Shown: positions 16,069 through 25,024, counted from the stretch's first letter. The stretch is 64,000 bases of DNA from Streptomyces viridochromogenes DSM 40736 (GCF_000158955.1 NZ_GG657757.1:303291-367290); one strand, 5' to 3'. Translations and numbers: made by a program. Notes: generated by a model from the letters alone, not told the origin.

Positions 16069-17361
16069 TCAGACCCGGTAGCGCAGCGCCGGGACCGCCG
16101 CGGCCAGCGCCAGCATCACGACGACGACCAGCAGCCCGCCCCCGGCGACGGCGGTCCGGGGACCGAAGGCTGAACCCGCGGTGCCGTGCAGCACGTCGGC
16201 GAGGCGCGGGCCGCCCGCCACGACGACGGTGAAGACGCCCTGCATGCGCCCGCGCATCTCGTCGGTGGCGGCGGACAGCAGGATCGCCCCTCGGAAGACC
16301 ATCGAGACCATGTCGGCCACCCCTGCCACGGCCAGGAACGCCACGGCGACCCACAGGTTCCGGCTCAGCCCGAAGCCCGCGATGGCCACGCCCCAGACGA
16401 CGACCGCCCCGATGACCATCCAGCCGTGCCGCCGCGCCCTGGAGAAGGTGCCGGAGAACAGTCCGCCGAGCACCGCGCCGATGGGGATCGCCGCGAACAG
16501 CAGCCCCAGCGCGAGCCCCTCGCCGTAGGGCGCGTAGGTCTGGGCGGCGAGCTGCGGGAACAGCGCCCGGGGCATGCCGAGGACCATGGCGATGATGTCG
16601 GCGAGAAACGACAGCAGCAGCACGGTGTGCCCGGAGATGTAGCGGAAGCCGGCGGCGATCTCCCGGACTCCCGCACGCCGCGCCGCCGCCGTCGCGGACA
16701 GCGGCGGCAGCGACGGCAGCCGGTACACCGCCCACACCGTCACGCACAGGGCCAGGGCGTCGATCAGGTACAGCTCGGGCAGGCCGACCACCGGGATGAG
16801 AGCGCCGGCGAGCAGGGGCCCGGCCACCTGGCCGGTCTGCATCACGGTCGAGCCCAGGGCGCCCGCCGCGGGCAGTTCGTTCTCGGGGACCAGGCGGGCG
16901 ATGGAGGCGCTGCGGGCCGGCGCGTTGAGACCCCAGAAGGCCTGCTGCATCGCGAGCAGCAGCATGAGCGCGGGCACCGACTCCAGGCCCGCGAAGGCCT
17001 GGAGCCAGAACAGCAGCGAGGTGACGGCGATGCCGCTGTTGGTGATGAGCAGCAGTTTGCGCCGGTCCATGCTGTCGGCGATCGCCCCGCCCCACAGCGC
17101 GAACACGATCAGGGGCACCAGCCCGGCGAGGCTCGCGGCGCCCACCCAGGCCGAGGACCCGGTGATGTCGTAGATCTGCTTGGGTACCGCGACGGCGGTG
17201 AGCTGGCTGCCGACGGCCGTGACGATGGTCGAGATCCACAGGCGGCGGTAGGCCGGGCGGCGCAGCGGGCGGGTGTCCATGGCCCAGCGCCGCCAGCCGA
17301 GTCTGCGGGGCGCCTGCGGCGCCGGGTCCTGCTCTTCGGTCAGGCTCTCGCTGGTGTCCAC
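16069..17361 (-). CDS. MFS exporter (EntS/tetracycline-efflux-like)
   Basis: 430 residues with about 12 transmembrane helices and the loop 2-3 motif GGAIADSMDRRKLLL characteristic of MFS drug/siderophore exporters (EntS/TetV-like group). The N-terminus is a 45-residue charged cytoplasmic stretch. Likely exports a small molecule by proton antiport. No regulator is adjacent. Substrate unknown. Confidence 0.8.
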   Translation of the reverse strand: MDTSESLTEEQDPAPQAPRRLGWRRWAMDTRPLRRPAYRRLWISTIVTAVGSQLTAVAVPKQIYDITGSSAWVGAASLAGLVPLIVFALWGGAIADSMDRRKLLLITNSGIAVTSLLFWLQAFAGLESVPALMLLLAMQQAFWGLNAPARSASIARLVPENELPAAGALGSTVMQTGQVAGPLLAGALIPVVGLPELYLIDALALCVTVWAVYRLPSLPPLSATAAARRAGVREIAAGFRYISGHTVLLLSFLADIIAMVLGMPRALFPQLAAQTYAPYGEGLALGLLFAAIPIGAVLGGLFSGTFSRARRHGWMVIGAVVVWGVAIAGFGLSRNLWVAVAFLAVAGVADMVSMVFRGAILLSAATDEMRGRMQGVFTVVVAGGPRLADVLHGTAGSAFGPRTAVAGGGLLVVVVMLALAAAVPALRYRV

Positions 17362-17445
17362 TCGCCGCTTCCTGGATGGTTCCTACATCTGTCCGGGCCG
17401 GGGTTCACTATCGCACCGGCTGCCGGAGGGCTCGGAGCCGAGGTG

Positions 17446-18063
17446 TCAGCTTCCGGCGATGAGCGCGGCACCGAGCACGATCATCGTGACGGCGAGCACG
17501 CCGTCCATGACGCGCCAGGCGGCCGGCTTGGCGAGGAAGCGGCCGAGCATCCGGGCGCCGAAGCCGAGGGCGGTGAACCAGCACAGACTGGCCAGCACGG
17601 CGCCCAGACCGAACGTCCAGCGCAGCGGGCCGTGGTCGGCGGCGACGGAGCCCAGCAGGAACACGGTGTCGAGATAGACGTGCGGGTTGAGCCATGTCAT
17701 CGCCAGACAGGTGAGCACGGCACTGCGGCGCGACCCGGCCGCCTCCCCCTCCGCCCGGAGCCCGCCGCCCTCGGGCCGGAACACCCGGCGGGCGGCCAGG
17801 GCGCCGTAGCACAGCAGGAACGCGCCGCCGATCCAGCCGACCGCCGTCAGCGCGCCTGGCCACGCCACCACCACCGCTCCGACCCCGCCGACCCCGAGCG
17901 CGATGAGCGCGGCGTCGGACAGGGCGCAGATGCCGACGACGGCGAGGACGGCGTCACGGCGGATCCCCTGGCGCAGGACGAAGGCGTTCTGGGCGCCGAT
18001 GGCGACGATGAGGGACAGGCCGGTGCCGAAACCCGCGGCGGCGGCGGTGAAGGTGCTGGTCAT
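17446..18063 (-). CDS. LysE/ArgO-type amino-acid exporter
   Basis: 205 residues with five to six hydrophobic helices. The family signature GLSLIVAIGAQNAFVLRQG near the N-terminus is followed by LTCLAMTWLNPHVYLDTVFLLG in the centre. These are diagnostic for LysE/ArgO exporters, which remove excess lysine or arginine. It is divergent from an ArgP/LysG-type LysR activator with a palindromic operator in between, the classic arrangement in which the activator turns on export when the amino acid accumulates. Confidence 0.9.
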   Translation of the reverse strand: MTSTFTAAAAGFGTGLSLIVAIGAQNAFVLRQGIRRDAVLAVVGICALSDAALIALGVGGVGAVVVAWPGALTAVGWIGGAFLLCYGALAARRVFRPEGGGLRAEGEAAGSRRSAVLTCLAMTWLNPHVYLDTVFLLGSVAADHGPLRWTFGLGAVLASLCWFTALGFGARMLGRFLAKPAAWRVMDGVLAVTMIVLGAALIAGS

Positions 18064-18100
18064 GACCCCGACGCTACGGACGGACAGTCTTCAGGTACAG

Positions 18101-18124
18101 CTAATGATTCTTACGTATCATTAG
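18101..18124. promoter_or_regulatory. Operator palindrome between lysE and lysG-like genes
   Basis: CTAATGAT (18101-18108) and ATCATTAG (18117-18124) form a perfect 8-bp inverted repeat with an 8-base spacer, in an AT-rich island of the divergent intergenic region. Its size and position fit a LysR-type activator binding site controlling both genes. Confidence 0.75.
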
Positions 18125-18143
18125 CCGGCGTGATGGCACGGTG

Positions 18144-19040
18144 ATGACGGACCTCCCTCTGGACCAGGTGCGGACCCTGCTCGCGGTCGTGGACGAGGGG
18201 ACGTTCGACGCGGCGGCGGCCGCCCTGCATGTGACACCGTCGGCGATCAGCCAGCGCGTCAAGGCGCTGGAGCAGCGCACGGGACGGGTGCTGCTGCTGA
18301 GGACCAAGCCGGTACGGCCGACCGAGTCGGGCGAGGTGCTGGTGCGGCTGGCCCGTCAGGTGGCGCGCCTGGAGCAGGACGCCCACGCGGAACTCGGGCT
18401 GAGCGGGACCGGGGAGCCGACCCGGGTGTCGGTGGCGGTGAACGCGGACTCGCTGGCCACCTGGTTCCTCCCGGTGCTCACGCGCGTACCGGAGGACCTG
18501 CGGCTCTGCTTCGAACTGCGCCGCGAGGACGAGGACCACACGGCGGCGCTGCTGCGCGAGGGCGTGGTGATGGCCGCGGTGACCTCGTCGCCCGATCCCG
18601 TGCCGGGCTGCTCCGTGCGGTCCCTCGGGCGGATGCGCTACATCCCCGTGGCCGCGCCGGACTTCGCCGCCCGCCACCTCGACGGCCCTCTGGAGCGGGT
18701 GCTCCTCGACGTGCCCGTGGTGGCGTTCGACCGCCGGGACGACTTCCAGGACGGCTTCGTCCGCCGGCTGACCCGCGGGCGTGGCGGGGCGAGCGCGTTG
18801 CGGCACTACGTGCCGACCTCGGAGGGGTTCGTGGAGGCCGTCGCCGCCGGGCTGGGCTGGGGCCTGGTGCCCGAGGCCCAGGCTGAACCGCTGCTGCGCA
18901 CCGGCCGGCTCGTCGGGCTCGCCCCGGGCAGGACGGTCGACGTGCCGCTGTACTGGCAGCAGTGGAAGCTCGACTCGCCGGCGCTGGCGCAGGTGGCGGA
19001 GACGGTGACGGCGACCGCCGCGCAGGCGCTGCGGGCGTGA
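18144..19040 (+). CDS. ArgP/LysG-type LysR-family transcriptional regulator
   Basis: 298 residues. The N-terminal winged helix-turn-helix (about 5-62; AAAALHVTPSAISQRVKALEQRTG) is followed by a LysR substrate-binding domain. The overall sequence fits the ArgP/IciA/LysG subgroup (TKPVRPTESGEVLVRLARQV; GAGLGWGLVPE-like segment near residue 235), activators of amino-acid exporters. It is divergently transcribed from the LysE exporter. ATG at 18144 is used; a GTG directly before it is an alternative. Confidence 0.9.
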   Translation: MTDLPLDQVRTLLAVVDEGTFDAAAAALHVTPSAISQRVKALEQRTGRVLLLRTKPVRPTESGEVLVRLARQVARLEQDAHAELGLSGTGEPTRVSVAVNADSLATWFLPVLTRVPEDLRLCFELRREDEDHTAALLREGVVMAAVTSSPDPVPGCSVRSLGRMRYIPVAAPDFAARHLDGPLERVLLDVPVVAFDRRDDFQDGFVRRLTRGRGGASALRHYVPTSEGFVEAVAAGLGWGLVPEAQAEPLLRTGRLVGLAPGRTVDVPLYWQQWKLDSPALAQVAETVTATAAQALRA

Positions 19041-19044
19041 GGCA

Positions 19045-19752
19045 CTACTCCCGCGATCCGTCCAGCCGGGCCGCCGCGCTGTCCAGCAGCATGTCCAGGG
19101 CCGTCGGATAGGCGCTGGTGACCATGCGGGTGGCGAGCAGCGGTGCCGCCTCGGCGATGCGGGGGTGGGTGGCGGCGGGCAGGCGGGCGTACGTCGAACG
19201 CCACATCTCCTCGTCGGCATGGAGCGAGACGCTCGGCAGGGCCAGCGACGCCGCGTCGAGGGCGGCGATGCCCAGGGTGGTGTCGATGAAGGCGTGGTAG
19301 ACGCGCACCGCCTCCGGCAGCGGGAAGCCCGCCCTGCGCAGGATGTCCAGGACGGCCTCGTCGGCGGCGAGTTCGTTGGCCCGTCCCGAGACCCGGCTCG
19401 CGGTGAGCACCGCCGCCTGCGGGTGCGCCACGTACGCGGCGTGGATGCGCAGCCCGACGGCCCGCAGGTCGGCCCGCCACTCCCCCGTCGGCGCCCAGCC
19501 GTCGAGCGCCTGGCCGATCAGCGCGTCGCCGATGGCGAGCGTCAGGTCGTCCATGCCGCGGAAGTACCGGTAGAGCGTGCTCGGGTCGGCGTCCAGGGCC
19601 AGGCCGAGCCTGCGGGCGGACAGCCCCGCGCTGCCGTGCTCGCGCAGCATGCGCAACGCGGTCTCGACGATCAGCTCCTCGGACAGCACGGTGCCGCTCT
19701 TGGTGGGCCTGCGCCGGCGGCGCTTCTCCTCGGGCACCACGGGCTTGGGCAC
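19045..19752 (-). CDS. TetR-family repressor
   Basis: 235 residues. A basic N-terminus (EEKRRRRRPTKSG) precedes a TetR HTH (about 20-65: LSARRLGLALDADPSTLYRYFRG) and an all-helical ligand domain of the TetR_C type. The GTG at 19752 is preferred over the longer frame because GGAGGAGGGAG lies just upstream. It is divergent from a saccharopine-dehydrogenase-like gene, which it probably controls; the 110-base intergenic region has only an imperfect repeat (CTTATGCCAA / TTGACCTTAAG). Confidence 0.85.
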   Translation of the reverse strand: MPKPVVPEEKRRRRRPTKSGTVLSEELIVETALRMLREHGSAGLSARRLGLALDADPSTLYRYFRGMDDLTLAIGDALIGQALDGWAPTGEWRADLRAVGLRIHAAYVAHPQAAVLTASRVSGRANELAADEAVLDILRRAGFPLPEAVRVYHAFIDTTLGIAALDAASLALPSVSLHADEEMWRSTYARLPAATHPRIAEAAPLLATRMVTSAYPTALDMLLDSAAARLDGSRE

Positions 19753-19862
19753 GACAAGCTCCCTCCTCCCCCTTATGCCAACACCATTGACCTTAAGACA
19801 CACGGCGGCGTTGGATCTCTCCAAGGACGTGTCACGTTCTTCGCAAAAAGGGAGTTTCCGTC

Positions 19863-21080
19863 ATGCGTGTACTGCTCGTGGGTGCCGGTGGTGTGGGCGG
19901 CGCGATCACCCGGATCGCCGCCCGACGGCCGTTCTTCGAGGCGATGGTGGTGGCCGACTACGACCCGGCCCGGTCCGGGGCCGCGGTCGCCGCGCTGGGC
20001 GGCGACGCCCGGTTCACCGCCGAGCGGGTGGACGCGAGCGACGAGGAGGCCGTGGCCCGGCTGCTCGCGCGGCACCGCTGCGACGTTCTCCTCAACGCCA
20101 CGGACCCGCGTTTCGTGATGCCCCTGTTCCGCGCGGCACGCGCCGCGGGCGCCGGCTACCTCGACATGGCGATGTCGCTGTCCCGCCCGCACGCCGAGCG
20201 ACCGTACGCGCAGTGCGGGGTCAAGCTCGGCGACGAACAGTTCGAGCAGGCGGCCGACTGGGAGAAGGAGGGCGTGCTGGCCCTCGTCGGCATGGGGGTG
20301 GAGCCGGGCCTGTCGGACGTGTTCGCGCGCCACGCCGCCGACGAACTCTTCGACGAGATCGAGGAGATCGGCGTCCGCGACGGCGCGAACCTGACCGTCG
20401 ACGGATACGACTTCGCGCCGTCGTTCAGCATCTGGACCACCATCGAGGAATGTCTCAACCCTCCGGTCGTCTACGAGAGGGACCGGGGCTGGTTCACCAC
20501 CGAACCCTTCAGCGAGCCCGAGGTCTTCGACTTCCCCGAGGGCATCGGCCCGGTCGAGTGTGTGAACGTGGAGCACGAGGAGGTGCTGCTCGTCCCGCGC
20601 TGGGTCGACGCGCGCCGGGTCACCTTCAAGTACGGGCTGGGACGGGAGTTCGTCGAGACGCTGAAGACGCTGCACCTGCTGGGCCTGGACCGCACCGAGC
20701 CGGAGACCGTGCCGGGGCCGGACGGTCCGGTGGCGGTCTCGCCCCGGGACGTGGTCGCGGCCTGCCTGCCCGACCCCGCGACCCTGGGCGAGCGGATGCA
20801 CGGCAAGACGTGCGCGGGCACCTGGGTGCGGGGCGTCAAGGACGGGAAACCACGCGAGGTGTACCTCTACCACGTGGTTGACAACCAGTGGTCGATGGCG
20901 GAGTACGGCTCCCAGGCGGTGGTGTGGCAGACGGCCGTCAACCCTGTCGTCGCGCTCGAACTCCTCGCCACCGGCGCCTGGTCCGGCGCGGGCGTGCTCG
21001 GCCCGGAGGCGTTCCCGGCCCGCCCGTTCCTGGAGCTGCTGACGGCCTACGGCTCGCCCTGGGGCATGCGCGAGATGTGA
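19863..21080 (+). CDS. Saccharopine dehydrogenase-like oxidoreductase
   Basis: 405 residues. An N-terminal Rossmann fold (MRVLLVGAGGVGGAITRIAARR) is followed by the mixed substrate domain of the saccharopine dehydrogenase/LYS9-like family (CDVLLNATDPRF, then GVEPGLSDVFARHAADELF). Members reduce or oxidise amino-acid adducts such as saccharopine or carboxyspermidine; the actual substrate here is unknown. ATG start. It is divergent from a TetR gene that likely regulates it. Confidence 0.8.
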   Translation: MRVLLVGAGGVGGAITRIAARRPFFEAMVVADYDPARSGAAVAALGGDARFTAERVDASDEEAVARLLARHRCDVLLNATDPRFVMPLFRAARAAGAGYLDMAMSLSRPHAERPYAQCGVKLGDEQFEQAADWEKEGVLALVGMGVEPGLSDVFARHAADELFDEIEEIGVRDGANLTVDGYDFAPSFSIWTTIEECLNPPVVYERDRGWFTTEPFSEPEVFDFPEGIGPVECVNVEHEEVLLVPRWVDARRVTFKYGLGREFVETLKTLHLLGLDRTEPETVPGPDGPVAVSPRDVVAACLPDPATLGERMHGKTCAGTWVRGVKDGKPREVYLYHVVDNQWSMAEYGSQAVVWQTAVNPVVALELLATGAWSGAGVLGPEAFPARPFLELLTAYGSPWGMREM

Positions 21081-21183
21081 ACGGTAGTCCGGCGAGACGC
21101 TGTTTCACCAAGCATCGACAGGTGACCCGAAAAGGAGTAAGCATCCGAACAGGCACGTTTCTACTGTGATGCAGGTGACTTCG

Positions 21184-21435
21184 ATGGACAACTGGCGAGA
21201 CCACGCTGCCTGCCGGCACGAGGACCCCGAACTCTTCTTCCCGATCGGCACCACCGGGCCGGCCCTGCTGCAGACGGAGCAGGCCAAGACGGTGTGCCGC
21301 GGCTGCCCCGTGCAGGATCGGTGCCTGGAGTGGGCGATGGACACAGGACAGTCCATCGGCGTGTGGGGCGGGACCAGCGAGACGGAACGGCGTGCGCTGA
21401 AGCGGCGCGCGGCCGCCCGTCGCCGCTCCGGCTGA
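21184..21435 (+). CDS. WhiB-like (Wbl) iron-sulfur regulator
   Basis: 83 residues. Four cysteines in the Wbl pattern (AACRHEDPELFFP, then CRGCPVQDRC) coordinate a [4Fe-4S] cluster. The GVWGG turn and the basic C-terminus (RALKRRAAARRRS) are the sigma-factor- and DNA-contacting elements. It resembles the short WblE-type paralogues. The ATG at 21184 has AGGTGA five bases upstream; starts at 21169 or 21166 are possible. A strong terminator follows. Confidence 0.9.
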   Translation: MDNWRDHAACRHEDPELFFPIGTTGPALLQTEQAKTVCRGCPVQDRCLEWAMDTGQSIGVWGGTSETERRALKRRAAARRRSG

Positions 21436-21446
21436 CGTCCGCCATC

Positions 21447-21487
21447 ACCCCTGGGGGTTCAGCCGCGACGCGGCGGCCCCCAGGGGT
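21447..21487 (+). terminator. Intrinsic terminator after the wbl gene
   Basis: ACCCCTGGGGG (21447-21457) pairs perfectly with CCCCCAGGGGT (21477-21487); the 19-base loop contains a second small GCCGC/GCGGC stem. It starts 12 bases after the wbl stop. The T run is short, as usual in Streptomyces. Confidence 0.85.
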
Positions 21488-21585
21488 TCTCGTGCCAAAA
21501 GACCTCGGCCTTCGCCTCGGCGCGCTGCACCGTGGGAGCGGAGTTAGGCTCGCGGCACACCCGTCCGTCGCCGAAGGGGCCGACC

Positions 21586-21936
21586 ATGAGCGTTCGTGTG
21601 CGCCGCGTCTACGAACCGCCCGAGCCGGACGACGGCGTGCGGGTGCTGGTCGACCGGCTGTGGCCACGCGGACTGGCGAAGGACGCGGCGCGGGTGGACG
21701 AGTGGCCGAAGGCGCTCACCCCGTCGACGGAGCTGCGCCGCTGGTACCACGCGGACGAGGGCTCGTACGAGGAGTTCGCCGAGCGCTACGAGGCGGAGCT
21801 CGCCGCCGACGAGGCCGCCGAGCTCCTCGACCATGTCCGTGACCTGGTCCGCAAGGGAGATGTCACGCTGCTGACCGCGTCGAAGACGCCCGAGCGGAGC
21901 CACGCCACGGTGCTGGCCCGCCTCTTGGAGGACTGA
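21586..21936 (+). CDS. DUF488 family protein
   Basis: 116 residues matching the single-domain DUF488 family: RRVYEPPEPDDGVRVLVDRLWPRGL at the N-terminus, the middle ELRRWYHAD, and a terminal VTLLTASKTPERSHA strand-helix. The family is widespread and of unknown biochemical role. ATG at 21586 is the first start in good context (GAAGGGGCCGACC upstream). It converges with the FAD dehydrogenase gene. Confidence 0.85.
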   Translation: MSVRVRRVYEPPEPDDGVRVLVDRLWPRGLAKDAARVDEWPKALTPSTELRRWYHADEGSYEEFAERYEAELAADEAAELLDHVRDLVRKGDVTLLTASKTPERSHATVLARLLED

Positions 21937-21958
21937 GCCCGGCTCCCCCCTGCGGTCC

Positions 21959-23632
21959 TCAGGCCGTCTGCGTCGCCGCCGCGCGGCCCGCCGCCCGGCC
22001 CGAGAAGAGGCAGCCGCCGAGGAAGGTGCCCTCCAGCGCGTTGTAGCCGTGGACACCGCCGCCGCCGAAACCGGCCACCTCACCGGCCGCGTACAGCCCC
22101 TCCACCGGCCTGCCGTCGGTGCCCAGCGCGCGGGAGTCGAGGTCGGTCTGGATGCCGCCGAGGGTCTTGCGGGTGAGGATGTGCAGCTTGACGCCGATGA
22201 GGGGGCCGGCCGCCGGATCGAGGATGCGGTGCGGGGTCGCGACCCGGCCGAGCCGGTCGCCGACGTAGCGGCGGGCGTTGCGGATGCCCTGCACCTGGGC
22301 GTCCTTGGCGTAGGGGTTGGTCAACTGCAGGTCGCGCGCCTCGATCTGGCGCTTGATCCCGGCCGCGTCGAGGAGCGGCTTGTCGGTGAGCTCGTTCATC
22401 TTCGCGACGAGCTGCTCCACACTGTTCGCGGTCACGAAGTCGGCGCCCTTGCGCAGGAACGCGTCGACCGGTCCGGGCGCGCCCTTGCCGAGGATGCGTT
22501 CCTTGAGGAACCCGGCGCGGTCCTTGGCGGTGATGTCGGGGTTCTGCTCAGAGCCGGAGAGGGCGAACTCCTTCTCGATGATCTTCTGAGTGAGGACGAA
22601 CCAGGAGTGGTCGTACCCGGCGATGTCCTCGGTGGTGCGCAGGTGCTTCAGGGTGCCGAGGGTGTCGTAGCCGGGCAGGTACGGGCCGGGCAGACGGCGG
22701 CCGAGGGCGTCGAACCACATCGAGGACGGTCCGGGCAGGATGCGGATGCCGTGGCCGGGCCAGATGGGGTCCCAGTTCCGCAGGCCCTCGGTGTAGTGCC
22801 ACATGCGGTCGCGGTTGACCAGCCGGACGCCCGCCTCGGCGCTGATGTCGAGCATCCTCCCGTCGACGTAGGCGGGGACGCCGGTGACCATCTCCCGCGG
22901 CGGGGTGCCGAGGCGCTCGGGCCAGTGGCGGCGGACGATGTCGTGGTCGGCGCCGATGCCGCCGCTGGTCACGATCACTGCCTGGGCGGTGAGTTCGAAC
23001 TCGCCGACGGCGTCGCGGTTGGAGGCGACGCCGCGGGGTGAGGTGTCCTCGGCGAGGACCGTGCCGCGCACGCCCGTGGCGGTGCCGTCCTCGACGACGA
23101 GCGCGTCGACACGGTGACGGTGGTGGAAGGTGAGCAGACCGTCGCGGGCGGCCTGCCTGGCGTACCGGACGAACGGTTCGACGACGCCGGTGCCGGTGCC
23201 CCAGGCGATGTGGAAGCGGGGCACGGTGTTGCCGTGCCCGTGCGCCGTGAGGTCGCCGCGCTCGGCCCAGCCGACGGTGGGCAGGAACGTGATGCCGTGC
23301 CGGTCCAGCCAGGACCGCTTCTCCCCCGCGGCGAACTCGACGTAGGCACGTGCCCAGCGCACGGCCCAGGAGTCCTCGTCGTCGAGCCGGTCGAAGCCGG
23401 CGCTGCCCCGCCAGTCGCTCCAGGCCAGGTCGAAGGAGTCCTTGATGCCGAGGCGCCGCTGCTGCGGGGAGTCGACGAGGAACAGCCCGCCGAAGGACCA
23501 GAAGGCCTGACCGCCGAGGTTGGCGGCGTTCTCCTGGTCGACGAGGGCGACCCTCCTGCCCCTGCTGGTGAGTTCGTGTGCCGCGACCAGGCCGGCGAGG
23601 CCCGCTCCGACGACGATGACGTCGGCGTCCAT
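21959..23632 (-). CDS. FAD-binding dehydrogenase (KstD/fumarate-reductase-like flavoprotein)
   Basis: 557 residues. The N-terminal dinucleotide motif DVIVVGAGLAGLVAAHELTSRG binds FAD, and the C-terminal FAD motif is GLYAAGEVAGFGGGGVHGYNALEGTFLGGCLFSGR. The family (FAD_binding_2) includes 3-ketosteroid delta-1-dehydrogenases and actinobacterial putative dehydrogenases. The substrate is not evident. The start at 23632 has GAAGGGAACG upstream. It lies 16 bases after, and in the same direction as, a TetR gene, so the pair is likely one operon under the tandem operators at 24300. Confidence 0.8.
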   Translation of the reverse strand: MDADVIVVGAGLAGLVAAHELTSRGRRVALVDQENAANLGGQAFWSFGGLFLVDSPQQRRLGIKDSFDLAWSDWRGSAGFDRLDDEDSWAVRWARAYVEFAAGEKRSWLDRHGITFLPTVGWAERGDLTAHGHGNTVPRFHIAWGTGTGVVEPFVRYARQAARDGLLTFHHRHRVDALVVEDGTATGVRGTVLAEDTSPRGVASNRDAVGEFELTAQAVIVTSGGIGADHDIVRRHWPERLGTPPREMVTGVPAYVDGRMLDISAEAGVRLVNRDRMWHYTEGLRNWDPIWPGHGIRILPGPSSMWFDALGRRLPGPYLPGYDTLGTLKHLRTTEDIAGYDHSWFVLTQKIIEKEFALSGSEQNPDITAKDRAGFLKERILGKGAPGPVDAFLRKGADFVTANSVEQLVAKMNELTDKPLLDAAGIKRQIEARDLQLTNPYAKDAQVQGIRNARRYVGDRLGRVATPHRILDPAAGPLIGVKLHILTRKTLGGIQTDLDSRALGTDGRPVEGLYAAGEVAGFGGGGVHGYNALEGTFLGGCLFSGRAAGRAAATQTA

Positions 23633-23648
23633 GCGACCGTTCCCTTCG

Positions 23649-24287
23649 TCAGTTCCGCGTGTGGTCGGGGGTGCCGCTGCCATCGGTCAGCAGGGCCGTG
23701 AGCAGTTGCTTCAGCCAGGTGCGGGCGTGTTCCACGTCCCGGTCCAGCAGCAGTTGCGTGGTGACGCCGTCGTAGGCCGCGACCACGGCGTGGGCGGCGC
23801 CGTCCGTGTCGCCCAGCACGGCGGGCAGCGCGGTGTGGCCACGGGCCCGGGCGAGCCGGTCGGCGACGGCCTGCCGCAGCCGCGCGCGGTGTTCCAGCAG
23901 GCTTCGGGCCACCTCCGGGTCGCGGGCGGCGTGCACGAGGAAGTCCGTCTTCACCAGGAGCCAGTCCCGGTCGAGGAGCAGCACCTCGGTGACCCGGTCG
24001 ACGGCGGCGGGCACGTCGAGATCGGGACCGTCGAGGGCGAGGGCGCCGGAGACCTGTTCGGCGATCACGTCGGCCCGCTCGCGGTAGAGGGCGAAGAACA
24101 GCTCGTCGAGGCTGGAGAAGTTGGAGTAGAAGGCGCCCCTGCTGTAGCCGGCGGCCTCGCAGACCTCCTCGATCGAGACGTGCCCGAAGCCCTTGGCGGC
24201 GAACACGGAGAACGCCGCGCGGAGGAGATTGGCGCGGGTCTGGACACGGCGCCTGGTCACGCGCCCGGTGGTTCCCTCGACGGCCAT
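23649..24287 (-). CDS. TetR-family regulator
   Basis: 212 residues with a TetR HTH at about 15-60 (VFAAKGFGHVSIEEVCEAAGYSRGAFYSNFSSLDELF) and a helical effector domain. ATG at 24287 with AGGGGGCCGAG upstream. It is first in the operon with the FAD dehydrogenase. Two overlapping inverted repeats lie 12-50 bases upstream and are the obvious binding sites, implying autoregulation and control of the divergent AlkB-like gene. Confidence 0.88.
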   Translation of the reverse strand: MAVEGTTGRVTRRRVQTRANLLRAAFSVFAAKGFGHVSIEEVCEAAGYSRGAFYSNFSSLDELFFALYRERADVIAEQVSGALALDGPDLDVPAAVDRVTEVLLLDRDWLLVKTDFLVHAARDPEVARSLLEHRARLRQAVADRLARARGHTALPAVLGDTDGAAHAVVAAYDGVTTQLLLDRDVEHARTWLKQLLTALLTDGSGTPDHTRN

Positions 24288-24299
24288 GCTCGGCCCCCT

Positions 24300-24338
24300 T
24301 TCGATACAGAACTGTATTCGATACATCGGTGTATCGAA
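24300..24338. promoter_or_regulatory. Tandem TetR operator candidates
   Basis: Site 1: ATACA (24304-24308) and TGTAT (24313-24317) around GAAC, within a TTCGATACA-type sequence. Site 2: TTCGATACA (24317-24325) and TGTATCGAA (24330-24338), a perfect 9-bp inverted repeat with a 4-base spacer. The centres are 17 bases apart in the divergent promoter region between the TetR gene and the AlkB-like gene. Confidence 0.8.
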
Positions 24339-24400
24339 AGGCCGAACCCATGCCCCTTTTTCTATGGAACAGATTTTCGATTCAGAGGTACTCTGGCGGC

Positions 24401-25024
24401 ATGCACCTCCAGGGCTCTCTCTTCGACCAGACCGACGAGCTGCGCCTCGGTCCCCTCGACGGGATCGGCCGTACCCACCTCGGCTTCGGCGCCTGGCTCG
24501 ATGTCCTGCCCGGGTGGCTCAGCGGCTCCGACGCGCTGTTCGAACAGCTGGTCTCGGAGGTGCCGTGGCGGGCCGAGCGGCGCAAGATGTACGACAACGT
24601 CGTCGACGTGCCCCGGTTGCTCGCGTTCTACGCCGCCGAGGACCCCTTGCCGCACCCGGTGCTGACCGAGGCGCGGAACGCGCTGAGCGCCCACTACGGT
24701 GAGGAACTGGGCGAGCCCTTCGCCACGGCCGGACTGTGCTACTACCGCGACGGCCGGGACAGTGTGGCCTGGCACGGCGACCGCATAGGGCGCGGAGCGC
24801 GCGAGGACACGATGGTCGCGATCCTGTCCGTGGGAGCGCCCCGGGACCTGCTGCTGCGCCCGATGCGGGGCGGCCGTGACACCGTGCGCCGTCCGCTCGG
24901 CCACGGCGACCTCGTCGTGATGGGCGGCTCCTGCCAGCGCACCTGGGAGCACTCCGTTCCCAAGAGCGCGCGCGCCACGGGCCCGCGCATCAGCATCCAG
25001 TTCCGCCCGCACGGCGTGCAGTGA
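24401..25024 (+). CDS. AlkB-like 2-oxoglutarate/Fe(II)-dependent dioxygenase
   Basis: 207 residues. The Fe(II) ligands are visible as WHGDRIG (HxD) and WEHSVPK (distal His), with GPRISIQFR providing the 2-oxoglutarate-binding arginines near the C-terminus. The family repairs alkylated nucleic-acid bases by oxidative demethylation; some bacterial members have other targets. ATG at 24401 with GAGG about 12 bases upstream. It is divergent from a TetR gene with shared tandem operators, which suggests ligand-inducible rather than Ada-controlled expression. Confidence 0.85.
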   Translation: MHLQGSLFDQTDELRLGPLDGIGRTHLGFGAWLDVLPGWLSGSDALFEQLVSEVPWRAERRKMYDNVVDVPRLLAFYAAEDPLPHPVLTEARNALSAHYGEELGEPFATAGLCYYRDGRDSVAWHGDRIGRGAREDTMVAILSVGAPRDLLLRPMRGGRDTVRRPLGHGDLVVMGGSCQRTWEHSVPKSARATGPRISIQFRPHGVQ

